Of a stretch of 64,000 nucleotides of DNA, positions 10,250-20,689 are shown piece after piece; position 1 is the stretch's first letter; each line of letters begins with the position of its first letter. Source of the stretch: Isochrysis galbana (taxonomy: Eukaryota; Haptophyta; Isochrysidales; Isochrysidaceae); contig CM030939.1 of assembly GCA_018136815.1 (NCBI GenBank), positions 1,220,113 to 1,284,112 of the forward strand, read 5' to 3'. Position numbers and translations under genes: made by a program. Below the pieces are notes generated by a model. That model was given only the letters and a program-made list of their open reading frames with translations, did not search any database and was not told the origin of the DNA.

Positions 10250-11267
10250 GTTATGACAAGGTGAAGTCGTTGTCTTTAAGACTACCGGTAGTCTTCGTTG
10301 CGCCCCTTCAACCGATATCCCACAACTGCTCATATTCATATGCTCATATTCGACGGAACGCGACCTTCCGTCAGTTACTCCCCGCGGGCCCGGAGCGGCG
10401 GCCCTTGATTGAGAATCTTCGGAGGAGCCCGGCGGGCGGGAGGAGAGAACGGCTCATCTCGAGCGCTATCGAGCGTGGGGACGGACCCCCCTACCCGCAG
10501 CACAAATTAATAAGTAAAAAGCCCTGATCGACCGCCCAAAAGCTGTTTTATCTTGGAAGGAGAGGAGTTTTGCATAAGGGGCGGGCGGCTAATTGGGGCG
10601 GCAGGTAGGGTGGGTTCCAGGGATTTCTTGGACAACCATGAGAGGTCGAAAATAGTCAATAAAATGGCGCGCGAGTGCGCGATCGGGCTACAAAAAATTG
10701 GACCGCGCTATGCGCTTTGCGTTTGACCACCATACACCGTGACGGTGAGTAAGCGTCAGCGTAGCGTCCGAGTGTCCTCATTACCAAGCTCGCCTTCCCA
10801 GCGTAGGCCCCGCATCCATGGGCAGTGTGGCTGACGTGTGCCACATAGCTTGCATAGAAGTGTTCGCTTGTCAACCGCTATAGATGGTGCACATCTTGAG
10901 CCACTTAATGGATTGGCTAAGTCCAACAGAGCGATTCAATTTGGCACGGCGCGCGCAGCGGTGAAGGAGTGCCCATGGTATCAATCCACGAAAGTGCGCG
11001 CGAGATCACTTTCCACTCTATCCTCAATACCAGTCATACCGCTTCCTCGAGAGCATAGCTTTGGCCGATAAGCGAGCTATCTCGCGGCAACCAATGGCGA
11101 AAGCGCTAGAGTTCAGCACGATAGCGATGATAATGCACTCGTGGCCACGAGCATCTCAAGCAGCCTTATGCACAAGGAGATGTCCGCGCGGCGAATGCGC
11201 ACGCTCAGCGGGATTCGCCGCGGTGCTTGCCTCCGAGAGTAGCTTGCCATGGCAATGCACCGCATCG
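10250..11267. other. Intergenic between LINE tail and coiled-coil gene
   Basis: No supported gene. It contains a perfect 18-bp palindrome AAGACTACCGGTAGTCTT at 10278-10295 and otherwise unremarkable mixed sequence; the right part is the 3' flank of the minus-strand coiled-coil gene. Confidence 0.5.
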
Positions 11268-12116
11268 CTAGCGCGGCCTGCCCGCCGCACCGACAGGCGT
11301 AAGCCCGCCGCTGGCGGTGGCACGCTGTCTCCTGATGGGCTTCGCCTTCCCCCCCATGTGCACGAGCGGCTCAATGGACGACGGCCTCGATTCGTTGATT
11401 GTCGCCTCAACGTGCTGGAAGACCTGCCGCTGCTCCTCCCTAGACTGGTGGAGCGACTCGATGAGCCGGCGCTCCTCCTCCTGCATGCGACGCACCTCCT
11501 CCGCGTACTCTTGCGCCCGCCGCATCTCTTCCTCCTCGCGCGCAGCAGAGCGCTCCTGCAAGTGCTGCAGAAGCAACTCCTTCTCCTTCTGCCGGCGCTC
11601 ACGCGCCGCCTCCTGCTCCTGCCTAACCACATTGCGGCGGAAGGCGGCCGCGTTGTACTCTGCGCCGCGCGCGCGTGCGATGGCGATGGCATTCTCCTCG
11701 TTGGCGCGCTTGGCCTCGCGCGCCTGCTCCGCCCTGGACAGGTTCTGTGACTGCTTCGCCGCGATGATCGCGACCCGCTGCTGCTCCTTCATCTGTAGGA
11801 GTGCCTGCCGGTGCTTCTCGATTGCATCCTCTTGACCAATCTTGGCCGCCTCCTTCTCGAACTCGCTCTGCTGATGTCGCGCCTTCATTGCGAGTATCTC
11901 TTGTGTCTTCTTGTGCGTCTCCTCGATTCTCTTGAGCGCGCGCGTCTGCTCTGCCTGCAGCCTGCTGATCCTGTTGGCAAGCATCTGCCTGTCAGCCTCC
12001 ACGCGGAGTCGAGAACGCCTGGCGTTGAGCATTGCGGCGGAGAGGATGGCGTGGTGCGAAGGGGAGGGATCGGCGCGCGGCGGAGGTGCGTCGAGGATCG
12101 CGCCTAGCATCCCCAT
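11268..12116 (-). CDS. Charged coiled-coil protein
   Basis: Intronless 282-aa protein starting MGMLGAILDAPPP; the in-frame extension upstream lies in a G/C homopolymer region and is rejected. From about residue 35 to 245 it is an almost unbroken heptad-rich helix (for example LQAEQTRALKRIEETHKKTQEI and EEEEMRRAQEYAEEVRRMQEEE; each quoted segment is a part only), then a short basic tail. Long single coiled coils of this type are common in ciliary, basal-body and cytoskeletal proteins, but no signature domain allows a specific name. The sense strand upstream is C/CT-rich, like other genes here. Confidence 0.78.
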   Translation of the reverse strand: MGMLGAILDAPPPRADPSPSHHAILSAAMLNARRSRLRVEADRQMLANRISRLQAEQTRALKRIEETHKKTQEILAMKARHQQSEFEKEAAKIGQEDAIEKHRQALLQMKEQQRVAIIAAKQSQNLSRAEQAREAKRANEENAIAIARARGAEYNAAAFRRNVVRQEQEAARERRQKEKELLLQHLQERSAAREEEEMRRAQEYAEEVRRMQEEERRLIESLHQSREEQRQVFQHVEATINESRPSSIEPLVHMGGKAKPIRRQRATASGGLTPVGAAGRPR

Positions 12117-12860
12117 CGCCCCGCGGCGAGGGCGGGAGAGGGTTCCAAAGCCAGGGAAGAGGACGGCAAGCCAGGGAGAGGGGGGGGGGGGGGGGCGCCA
12201 GCGGGGGGGGACGTTACACTCCCGAGCTTCTCTCCCGGATCGCACCGGAGAATATACTGGATTTACGACTAAGAAAGAGAGAGAAGAGAGGGGGGAGGAG
12301 TGTGGGGGGGGGGAGAGAGGGAACAAGGGGATGAAGAGAGAGTTTAGAGGAGAGAGATCAAATTTACTCGGAGTACAAGTAGAGTAGAGAGAGGGGGATG
12401 GATATCAACTCCTCTTTCCGTGTTCTCGTCTCTCGTAAAGGTGGCCGGGGGCTCAGCGCACCAAAAACAAAACGCTTCTCTGTGCGCCGCCCCGATGGAG
12501 ATGGAGGCGCGCGCCGCGCGCAGCTGGATGCAGCCTGGAGAGAGCTCTCATTTACACCTAGGATGAGCTCCTGGGTCCAACCAGGTGATAAGCTATGCCT
12601 TGTTGAAGTTAGCTGCCCACACCTACGTCTATCGGGCCATGGGGGCTCAACGCACCAGCGCACGCGCACCACTGCCTCGCCATTCACAGCCACTCACAGC
12701 CCTCAGCACACAGTCAGGCAGGGCCCCTGGGGTACTGCCTGGTGCACCCCCATCAACTTTCAATCTTACCATAACGGTTCACACCGCATCGCGCGCGCAG
12801 CACGCAACTGTGAAACACTTTCACCCACTCGAATCTACCCGTGCGCGCTTCTCAGGTTGC
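12117..12860. other. G/GA-rich upstream region and a weak plus-strand ORF
   Basis: 12180-12400 is rich in G and GA runs (CT on the coding strand of the neighbouring minus-strand gene). A 161-codon plus-strand frame at 12398-12883 runs into the LTR copy at 12861; it has several possible donor sites but no family resemblance, so I do not call it a gene. Confidence 0.45.
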
Positions 12861-13304
12861 TGACGAATTGGGATGGCCCATAGGGCCTGAGGGCAATAAG
12901 GAAGGGGCGAAGCCGGCGGCAGGCGCAGCGAGGGAGACCACTTCGGAGGTGCTGACGGGCTGAAGCCCGTCAGCAGAGGAAGGCGGGCAGGCGGGCTTGA
13001 GCGAGGGCGAGGACGGCGGCGAGAACGACATCGAGCGAGTGGCGAGAGGCGAGGGTGAGTGTGAGGAGGGCTGTGAGGACAGGGGCTGGCGAGGCGAGGC
13101 GAGGCTGTAGGGTATGAGTGTTACGAGAGCGAGAGCGACGAGAGCGAGAGCGACGGATGACGACTGACGATAGGACGACGGACAAAGACACCCAGGAAAA
13201 CACTCCGACTCTCGCCCCACGACTTTCTCACATATCTCGACTGAAATCAAACCCAAACACTCCGGCCAGACAACGACGGACGACGATCAGAATGCGATCT
13301 GTCG
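12861..13304 (+). mobile_element. Partial LTR copy (TG end), truncated against gypsy pol
   Basis: Starts TGACGAATTGGGATGGCCCA and matches the first ~440 bp of the solo LTR at 49279, with similarity stopping near GATCTGTCG at about 13304, where an internal pol fragment begins. This junction is not a normal LTR-to-internal boundary, so a deletion or recombination joined the two. Confidence 0.75.
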
Positions 13305-13713
13305 GCGCCGGGTCGTCTCCGTCACCGGCGACCGTCGACCGCGCCTCGTGTAGCTTGTACTCGATGTGGGCCGACGCCACCGGCGAATACGCAGGAAGGG
13401 TTACAGGACGTGGCGCCAGGTTCCAGAGCGTGATCAGCACCTCCCCCTCCGGAGTTGGGGTTTCGACGCTCGTGGCGACCATTGGAGGAGAATCGAGGCC
13501 GTCACGGGGCGGCAAACGGTCGACGAGGATGGCGGAGTCGGGGTAGTTCTCGATGATCTCCAGCGGCAGGCGAACGGAGAACGTACCCCTCGATCGCGAG
13601 GGGATAGTGATAGGCTGCCTGGTGTGCTGAGGTTGAATGTACGGGCCCACCCCGGGGGCCGGGGGGTGTCCGCGATGGAGAGAGGGGGGCGCGAGGCCCC
13701 CATTGACCCCCAC
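13305..13713 (-). mobile_element. Ty3/gypsy polyprotein fragment between protease and reverse transcriptase
   Basis: Minus-strand frame with QPITIPSRSRGTFSVRLP, a middle linker, and VLITLWNLAPRPVTLPAYS. The pattern of ITIP-x-hydrophobic strand, then a later N-L-x-x-x-P-V-T-L segment, is the beta-rich spacer that follows protease in many gypsy polyproteins. No catalytic residues remain. It reads directly into the LTR fragment at 12861-13304. At 13683-13730 a G/C hairpin and ACTTATAAAAGT palindrome mark another element boundary. Confidence 0.5.
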
Positions 13714-13734
13714 TTATAAAAGTAGGTTCCTCCT

Positions 13735-14225
13735 TACTTCTACTAACTCCCCCCTTGTAACTGTCGATCGCATCGGCTCTTCCGTCGCACCGTCGTTCTC
13801 CTCCTCCTCCCGTCGCCGGCAACTAATGTCTCGTATCGCCAATTGTCGGGGTGGTCGGGGCGAGCCGTATCGTGATCGGGGGGAGTGGGGCGGAAGGCGC
13901 AATATGCCAAGAGCCAAGAGGGTGGTTGGTTAGTTCCTCCCCCACAGCAGAGGAGGAATGGAGGGGGGCTCATGCCCCCCGCCATGGGTCAACCAAGTAT
14001 GAACTTACTTGTGCTTGCGTGAAAATAGTGGATCCAGAGCCACATGCACGTGCGCGGTAAGATCATTATCATAATTATATCCCTTGTAGAATGAAATACA
14101 CGAGTCTCGCTCGCACCCATGCGAAGGCTCCTCTGCGTGTACTTGTGCATGATCTCCATGTTCTCTTGCACACCACCATATTATTGGCCGCTTTATCCAG
14201 CATCGACCTAGACCCGTGGCCTCCC
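13735..14225. other. Repeat-derived stretch with hairpin-palindrome module
   Basis: No host gene. 13934-13958 is a CCTCC/GGAGG hairpin, 13963-13980 a GGGGGG/CCCCCC hairpin, and 13991-14011 the near-palindrome AACCAAGTATGAACTTACTTG, matching the right end of the insertion at 9581. The rest is the 3' flank of the epimerase gene. Confidence 0.6.
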
Positions 14226-15416
14226 TCAGCCGGCATGCGAATTTTTTATAGCAGGCTTCTGCCAGTCCCCCCCCTCGGCAAACTCTGGTCTGAAGTCGCG
14301 CGACTTGTACCACTCCATAAACTTGTGCAGCCCGTCCTCGAGCCTTGTCTTGGGATAGTATCCGAGCTTGTCGCGCGCGTGGCTGATGTCGGCATACGTG
14401 GCGAGCACGTCGCCGGGCGCCATAGGCACCATGGTACGGTTGGCCTTCATGCCAAGCTCCTTTTCGAGAATTTCGATAAAGTGGAGCAGGCTCTCGCTCC
14501 GATGGTTACCCAGATTAAACACCTCCTCGTCAGCCCCAAGCGCAAGTGCCGCGACGACACCGTCAATGATGTCGTCGATGTACGTGAAATCACGGCGCGG
14601 CTTGCCGTGCCCGTAGACCTGTATCGGCAAACCGAGCTCGATGCGGCGCGTGAAAGAAAAATAGGCCATGTCAGGGCGGCCCCATGGGCCATACACTGTG
14701 AAAAAGCGCAGTCCAGTGACACGCAAGCCGTAGAGACCATGGTAAACATGCGCTATCGCCTCATTGGCCTTCTTGGTCGCCGCGTAGAGCGAGTTTGGGC
14801 TGTCAACACGGTCGGCCTCGGAAAAGGGTGCCTTAGTATTGGCACCGTACACAGAGGAGGAGGAGGCGTACACAAGCGGCACGTGCGGCGTCGCGCGCAG
14901 CGCCTCGAGCAGCGAGATGAAGCACTGCAAGTTTGAGCGCACGTACGACTGCGGATTGGAGAGCGAGTAGCGCACGCCAGCCTGCGCGGCCATCGATGCA
15001 ACGTGCGTGACACCGCGCGAGGTGATGAGCGCGCGCAGGCCCTCCTCGTCACACAAGTCCGCCTCCACCACCTCTACTCCCATCTTGCGCAAGCTGGCTG
15101 CTCTTGCTCGTTTGAGCGCCGGAGAGTAGTAGGGAGTAAAGGAATCGAGAGCAATCACGCGTATGTGCTCGGCTGCGAGGCGCGAGCAGAGGTGGTATCC
15201 GACGAATCCCGCTCCGCCAGTGACGAGGACTATCGTCGAGTCTGCTGGCAGCTGCAGCCCAAGCTTTGCTCTGACGGCGTGTGGGTGTTCCGAGAGAGAG
15301 GAGGAGAAGAGCGTGAAGAGGAGCGTGAGGCAGGCGAGAGAGAGGATGGCGCGGCCGAGAAGGCGATGGGAGGAGAGGGGCGGCTCGTGCGACGGGTCGA
15401 TGGGCGAGTAGCGCAT
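14226..15416 (-). CDS. GAE: UDP-glucuronate 4-epimerase (type II membrane, Golgi type)
   Basis: Intronless 396-aa short-chain dehydrogenase/reductase. It interconverts UDP-glucuronate and UDP-galacturonate, supplying precursors for acidic polysaccharides. A hydrophobic segment at residues 20-40 after a short basic N-terminus predicts a type II Golgi membrane anchor. The NAD-binding motif TGGAGFVG lies at 66-73, AAQAGVRYSLSNPQSY at 143-158, the catalytic Ser region YASSSSVYG at 183-191, and YAATK (catalytic Tyr211/Lys215) follows. RFFTVYGPWGRPDMA (237-251) and RDFTYIDDI (275-283) are characteristic of plant GAE and bacterial WbnF/LpsL-type enzymes. Length matches plant GAE without a long extension. 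A CT-rich sense-strand tract lies upstream. Substrate specificity is inferred from family resemblance. Confidence 0.93.
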   Translation of the reverse strand: MRYSPIDPSHEPPLSSHRLLGRAILSLACLTLLFTLFSSSLSEHPHAVRAKLGLQLPADSTIVLVTGGAGFVGYHLCSRLAAEHIRVIALDSFTPYYSPALKRARAASLRKMGVEVVEADLCDEEGLRALITSRGVTHVASMAAQAGVRYSLSNPQSYVRSNLQCFISLLEALRATPHVPLVYASSSSVYGANTKAPFSEADRVDSPNSLYAATKKANEAIAHVYHGLYGLRVTGLRFFTVYGPWGRPDMAYFSFTRRIELGLPIQVYGHGKPRRDFTYIDDIIDGVVAALALGADEEVFNLGNHRSESLLHFIEILEKELGMKANRTMVPMAPGDVLATYADISHARDKLGYYPKTRLEDGLHKFMEWYKSRDFRPEFAEGGDWQKPAIKNSHAG

Positions 15417-16064
15417 CGGCGCGAGAGTAGCAGGGGGGGGGGGGAGGGGGGAAGAGGCGGGAAGGGCAGGGGGAGGGGGAGAGAGGGGGAGGTGGGCAGA
15501 GAGCGGAGAGAGGGAACGAGAGGGTTTGGGGGTTGAGGGAGTGAGAGAGAGAGAGAGGGAGGGCTCTATTTTAAATCAAGGTGTTCCAAAGGATTGCTTG
15601 GCGGGCGTAACCGGAGGGGGGGGGGAGGGGGGGGGGGGGGGGAGCGCGAGAGGGTGCGTAGATCTCACGGGGCGCGGCCGGCCGCAGAGAGAGGGGTGGG
15701 GGGTGGGGGAGAGGGGCATGGGCGGATCGAGGAAGACGGAGGCAAGGGGCTTGCAGAAGGGCAACGTCCACGGCACCAAGGAGAGGCGGCCGCCGGGCAA
15801 GGGGGCCGCCACGCGGCCAGCGGCCAGCGGCAGAGCAGCCGGCCACGGCGCACACTGGGAGTGGGGGTGGGGAGGCCTAGTGTCTAGTGTTGATCAGTAC
15901 TAATATCTGTTTTTGAGATCAGTATGAGTTCAAGAAGAGTTGATATCTGATATTAGCTATGGCTATATGAGCTCAAAAACAACTCCAATAAGAGTACTTT
16001 TAAAAGAGGAAAGGGTGGGGGGTGGGGGTGGGGGGAACGTACCGCTGGAGCGCAAGCATCCAGC
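15417..16064. other. G/GA-rich upstream region of the epimerase gene
   Basis: Long runs of G and GA (15430-15720). A plus-strand frame starting at 15718 (MGGSRKTEARGLQKGNVHG, about 60 codons) could be a first exon of something, but nothing downstream supports it. 15890-16010 is AT-richer with repeated GATATC/AGTACT-like words. Confidence 0.45.
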
Positions 16065-16340
16065 ATGTTGGCGGAGCGCTCTGTCGCTGACTCTTCTAAC
16101 TCTGACGAGGACAAGGACAGCCACCCCTTGGCCCGCTCCCACGTGGCCAACATCGCGCATGGCGAGCAAGATGACACACCGGCCATCCGCTCGTTCAGCA
16201 CGTGGGAGCTCCACCCACTGGACAAACTTGAGGGCACAGCCCCCGAGTGGTCGACTGTCGAGGAGACGGCTGGGCGGAGCCGTTTGGTGAAGTGCAAATG
16301 TGGGAGGTCCGTGGTGGGTCGCACGCTCCATCTCGAGGGT
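16065..16340 (+). pseudogene. N-terminal fragment of an unknown protein cut by a repeat
   Basis: The frame from ATG 16065 has balanced composition (DSSNSDEDKDSHPLAR; FSTWELHPLDKLEG; RLVKCKCGRSVVGRTLHL) and a Cys pair K-C-K-C. Near 16340-16360 it runs into the duplicated repeat that begins the inverted gag-like element, after which the translation becomes a repeat shadow. I read it as a host or transposon ORF truncated by insertion; function unknown. Confidence 0.4.
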
Positions 16341-16359
16341 CGCACAGTTAGAGGTCCAC

Positions 16360-16671
16360 CAGGCATCATATCAGAATATGCCGCCCTAGCAGCCACGCCA
16401 ATCGCCGCCGCCGCCCGCGCGCATCGCGCCGTAGTCGGCCGTGTGTGGCGCCGTCAACTACGCTTACGTCACCGGCCGTACGGGCCGGAGTGCCCAATTT
16501 TCACACGCGATCGGGCGCGCTGCCGGCGCTTTCTCGGCCATCCACTGAGATAGAATGCCCCACCAGGCATCATATCAGAATATGCCGCCCTAGCAGCCAC
16601 GCCAATCGCCGCCGCCGCCCGCGCGCATCGCGCCGTAGTCGGCCGTGTGTGGCGCCGTCAACTACGCTAAC
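16360..16671. repeat. Direct duplication of ~110 bp, period ~201 bp
   Basis: The block CACCAGGCATCATATCAGAA... through GGCGCCGTCAACTACGCT occurs at about 16357-16468 and again at 16561-16671. The second copy is continuous with the inverted gag-like element; the first is followed by a shorter divergent copy of the next segment. Confidence 0.8.
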
Positions 16672-17350
16672 GTCACCTGGCCGAATGGGCCGGAGTGCCC
16701 AACTTTCGAACGCCAGCGGGCGCGCTTGGTGAGAGTTCTTGCTGAGGATGCTCTTACGCTGCCCTAGTGCCAACGAGTTCGCGAACGCGATGCACTTGGC
16801 GACCGTTCGGTAGATGGCACAGGAAGTCCTGCGGAAGCAGCGCAACGCGCCAAGAGGGCTGTATTGCAATGCTCGCCACGATTCACGATTCCCGAGCGCG
16901 CGGTTGGGTAGTCTGCGGGGTTGGGAGGCAGCGTACCAATATACTGGATGGGGTTCTGCGCGTAGGAGCGCGTAGGCAAGCCGGTGTCATCCTCCTCAGG
17001 TTGGGGCTGGAAGTGGTGTGGTGTGGGGCTGGCGGCCATGCTGCGTGGGCAGGTGAAGCAGAAATCGGCCGAGTGCGGTGGCATGAAACGCCGGTGAGAC
17101 CGCCGACCGGTGTACTCGGACCATTTAGTCCGAACACCATCGACAAGGGGGGGCTGACCACCGCCGTGCTCTCGCTGGAGCGCGGCGAAGGTCGGCCTGT
17201 CAGGCGGGTCGGTCGCCATCGCTCTGCCTCGGATTCGGAATCGAGCGGGGAGAGAGACGAGGGGAAATCTTCCCCCGGTCCGACGATAAAAAAATGTGGG
17301 CCTCCGGATCAACAAGAGTTTTTTTTCAACCCACTCTCCCCCACCTCTAG
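16585..17350 (-). mobile_element. Gag-like retroelement copy, minus orientation
   Basis: Inverted copy of 6597-7392, highly similar at the DNA level. In minus orientation it encodes MATDPPDRPTFAALQREHGG and SYAQNPIQYIGTLPPNPADY. Small indels break the frame relative to the plus copy. The left end carries the duplicated block described at 16360-16671. Its 5' end is about 300 bp upstream of the gamma-glutamyltransferase start. Confidence 0.75.
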
Positions 17351-17646
17351 CACAGTGACGTATCCCCGCTCGTTGCGCCGCAGGCATACGATGATTCGAC
17401 ACAGCCCGACCTCCATGAGGCCATGAGGCCGGCCCCTGGCCCGACCTCCCATGAGGCCCGGCCCATTCCAGAAGTTGAGGCCCTTCATGGAGGCTGCGTC
17501 GGCAGCTGAACGCAGTTGGTCGGTGTATGCGGGGGGAGAGAGAGAGAGGGAAAATACTAGTAGAAGAGAAGAAGAGAGGGTATATCCCCCTCTCCCCATC
17601 GCTCCCTCTCTCCCGTTGCGGCGTCGGCCACCCCCCCGTCCCGCCC

Positions 17647-19625
17647 ATGCGCTTCCACTCCCGCCGCTCCCCCATTCTCTCCAGCCGAGGCAGCGCCGCC
17701 ACTTCACAGCCGCTTGCCTCTGACGCAGCTCTTCGAGTGCTGCGTGCCGGGGGCAACGCGGCAGACGCGGCGGTCGCCGCAGCGGCGTCGCTCAACGTGC
17801 TCGAGCCGTGCATGACGGGCGTCGGCGGCGATGCTTTCTGCCTCTTCTACGATGCAGCGAGTCGCACAGTGCGTGGACTCAACGGCACTGGACGCTCGCC
17901 AGCCGCACTCGACCTTCAGGCGGCGCAGGCGGCCGCGCGAGTCGAGGGTGGGGAATCGCAGCCCCTCGCGCTGCCTGCGGACTCAGTCCACTGCGTGACG
18001 GTGCCCGGCGCGGCGGCCGCGTGGTGCGACACACTTGCGCTCTTCGGCTCGGGTATGCCGCTCGCCGACGTGCTGCAGCCCGCAATCGAGCTCGCAGAAG
18101 GTGGCTTTGCGGTCGCACCTGTTTCGGCGCTCTCGTGGCGCGAGCTCGAGTTCCAGCTCACGCGATGGGCCAAGAAGGGCTTTGAGCACCCGGGCGTCGC
18201 CGCCTTTCTGCCAGGTGGTAGAGCGCCCGAGGACGGTCAGTGGGTCACCAATCCCGACCTCGCCGCCACCTTTCGCTTGCTCGCCGAGAAGGGTAAGGCA
18301 GGCTACTACTCGGGGCGCGTGGCACAGGCCATTGTTACGACGGTACAGCGGATGGGCGGCAAGCTGAGCCTTGACGACCTGGCGCGGCACTCCTCTGATG
18401 AGGTGAGACCGCTGAGCATCACGTACGGCGACCGCGTGGTGTGGGAGCTCCCTCCCAACGGGCAAGGTCTCGTGGCTCTCCTCTGCCTCGCCATTCTCAA
18501 GGAGAAAGAGGGCGAACTGCGAGCGCTCGAGCACAACAGCTCGGGCTACCTCCACCTGCTCGCCGAGGCGCTGCGCCTCGCGTTTGCTCAGGGAGCCGAA
18601 GCGATTGCCGACCCCGCAGCTCTCGCCGCCTCAATCGGCGTCGAGTGGGATCGTGCGGGCGGTGGTGAGGCCGGACGAACGCGCGCGCTGTGGGATGCGA
18701 TGCTATCACCCTCGCACGTGGCGGCACTCGCAGCGAAAATTGACACCGCACGAGCTATGGATGATGCAGCGGCGCCGCTCCCCACCAACTGCGCATCGGA
18801 GACAGTCTACTTGTGCGTCGTCGACGGGCAGGGCAATGCGTGCTCATTTATCAACTCCAACTACGCCGGCTTCGGAACGGGCATAGTGCCCGACGGCTGC
18901 GGCTTCACCCTTCAAAACCGGGGCGCCAACTTCAGCCTCGTGGAGGGCCACCCAAATGCACTCGGCCCGTCAAAGAGGCCGTACCACACCATCATCCCAG
19001 GCTTGATGACACGGAAGGATGGCGCCTTTGATTGCGCGTTCGGGGTCATGGGAGGCTTCATGCAGCCACAGGGCCACGTACAGGTACGCTGGGGGCTGTG
19101 TGAGTGGTGCGCGCGAGTGAAGCGGGCAGAGTCATGGTGAGCCGTCCCTAATGTGCTAGGTTGTTCTTAACATGTTGCTGCATGGCATGGATCCCCAAGC
19201 AGCACTCGACGCACCGCGCCTTCTACTCGAACCCGCGCCGCCTGTGCACGCGATGAACGCAACTCCAGCCTCTACACGGTGCGCCAAGAGCGAGCGCGGC
19301 CTAGGCCCACTCTCCGGCTGACTGCGGCCACCATGAGATCCACGCCTTCCCTGACTGTCCCCGCGATATGCTTGGCAGGGGATCTGTACTTGTCTTCTTG
19401 GAAGATGGCATCAGCGCTGCCGAGGCCGACGAGCTGGCTGCCAAGGGCCACACTATTCGCGCGGCGCATATCCACCCGGCCGAGGTGGTCGGCGCGGCCC
19501 GCCGTCGATTCGGAAAGGGGCAGATCATCCAAACTCGCTGGAGTACTGATGGTGCGGGAAGGCCAAAGGCCATACTGTGGGCTGGCTCTGATCCCCGTGG
19601 TGATGGATGCGCCATGGGCTGGTGA
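17647..19625 (+). CDS. Gamma-glutamyltransferase / glutathione hydrolase-like Ntn hydrolase, three exons
   Basis: Three exons: 17647-19083, 19160-19278 and 19379-19625, giving 600 aa. Introns of 76 and 100 bp are GT-AG and phases match (0, then 2). The start MRFHSRRSPILSSRG precedes ATSQPLASDAALRVLRAGGNAADAAVA, typical of the family N-terminus. The autocatalytic Thr that becomes the new N-terminus of the small subunit is Thr386 in SETVYLCVVD; SFINSNYAGFGTG follows. Exon 2 gives VVLNMLLHGMDPQAALDAPR and exon 3 FLEDGIS...GKGQII...WAGSDPRGDGCAMGW, the usual C-terminus. The YwrD-like subgroup fits better than animal membrane-anchored GGT, as no N-terminal membrane anchor is clear. Enzymes of this family cleave or transfer gamma-glutamyl groups, chiefly of glutathione. 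Confidence 0.92.
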
Positions 19626-19765
19626 TATTGCAACGTACGGCAGCATCGATGAGTCGGTTGGGACGCTAGTTTGGGGTGCGACGGCCCGTATGGGCTAGTA
19701 CGCTAGTACGCTAGTGTTAGCCCGGTCACTCACTCTTTTTAACCAGTATTTTCGACCTCCCCTAG

Positions 19766-19920
19766 TAGGGCGATCAAACAGGGCGCTTTTCAACCACTAA
19801 TATGGGGGGGGGTTAACATTTTTAACCATTCTCCAAAGCCCACAACAATATTCCAAGCGGGGCCACCTGTTGCCACGAAAATCTTCGCCAGAAAATGGTG
19901 CGATTGATTCTCCGCTTGTT
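19766..19920. repeat. Dispersed ~150-bp repeat, copy 1
   Basis: Matches 36476-36618 in the same orientation: GGGCG(A/G)TCAAACAGGG...CTTTT, a variable middle, then CACGAAAATCTTCGCC and AAATGGTGCGATT. No coding capacity. Function unknown, probably a transposon end. Confidence 0.65.
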
Positions 19921-20143
19921 GAATCAAGCTCGCGCTTGATTGTGGGGCAAGTCTCAGCGGGGCTAGGGCATGGAGTGAAGAGAAGTCCTGAGAGAGAGGG
20001 GGAAAGGGCGCGCTACATCGCGACGACGGCCCACAAGACACCACCCCACATCACACATCACTCACTCACCAACAAGAAAACTCCGAAAAACTAATAATAA
20101 CGCAACATCAACATCGCACAAAGCACAAACAAACCAACGAAAC
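19896..20143 (+). repeat. Dispersed ~240-bp repeat, inverted partner at 45660-45893
   Basis: Shares, in opposite orientation, AATCAAGCTCGCGCTTGATT, the GAGAGAGGGGGA segment, CACCACCCCACATCAC, and ACAAACAAACCAA with 45660-45893. It abuts the T-tailed LINE end at 20144. Confidence 0.7.
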
Positions 20144-20680
20144 AAAAAAAAATCTTCTTAAAAATTCCCGCTACATGTGCGGCGTGAGGCAGTGTGCTAG
20201 TGAACCTCCCTACTACCCAACCTTAACCCCTAACAACCCCCTCCCCCTTCCCCAGTTCCAGTTCTCTCTTTGGCGGAGAAGCCGGTTCCAGGGAGGCCGT
20301 GCGCTCTGCTTCGGCCAGGAGTTGGAGAGAAGGGGGTGGGAGACTGTGGTGCGTCCCTTGATCTAGTTTCGAATCAGATTTTCCTTATTTATATAACATA
20401 AGATCTTTACTGATTTCCGCTATGGCTTCTAATAGAAGATTTAGCTACCCTAGGTGATGCTCCGTATGTTCAGGCCTCTCGCCGCCTGCAAGAGGTCTTC
20501 TGATGATTGTCTTGCGTGGGCAACACAGGTTCTCGACGAGGCCAAGCCCTTACGTGCTCGCAAACCGGCTGGACTATGTGTGATGAGGGCAGCTGCCCTA
20601 GGAATGATGAATTCGGCAGAATATCTGAGCCGTGATGGTTGCGATCGATTTCTGTGGGCAATCGTGTCGTGAATCACGAT
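20144..20680 (-). mobile_element. T-tailed LINE 3' fragment, minus orientation
   Basis: Minus-strand reading gives SSEDLLQAARGLNIRSIT then stop (20452), followed by a 3' UTR similar to 9944-10249 and ending in AAGAAGA plus nine T on the sense strand (A-run 20144-20152 on the plus strand). Upstream coding is divergent. Strongly 5'-truncated. Confidence 0.75.
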
Positions 20681-20689
20681 TGGACACCG

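Noticed and set aside
11156-11692. Plus and minus shadow frames over the coiled-coil gene (11061-11835 +)
   Set aside because: Complement of a Glu/Arg/Gln-rich coiled coil gives Leu/Ser-rich open frames; no independent support.
13340-13650. dUTPase domain (VLITLWNLAPRPVTL)
   Set aside because: Only one strand-like motif fits; the gypsy post-protease spacer explains the pattern better and no catalytic dUTPase motifs are present.
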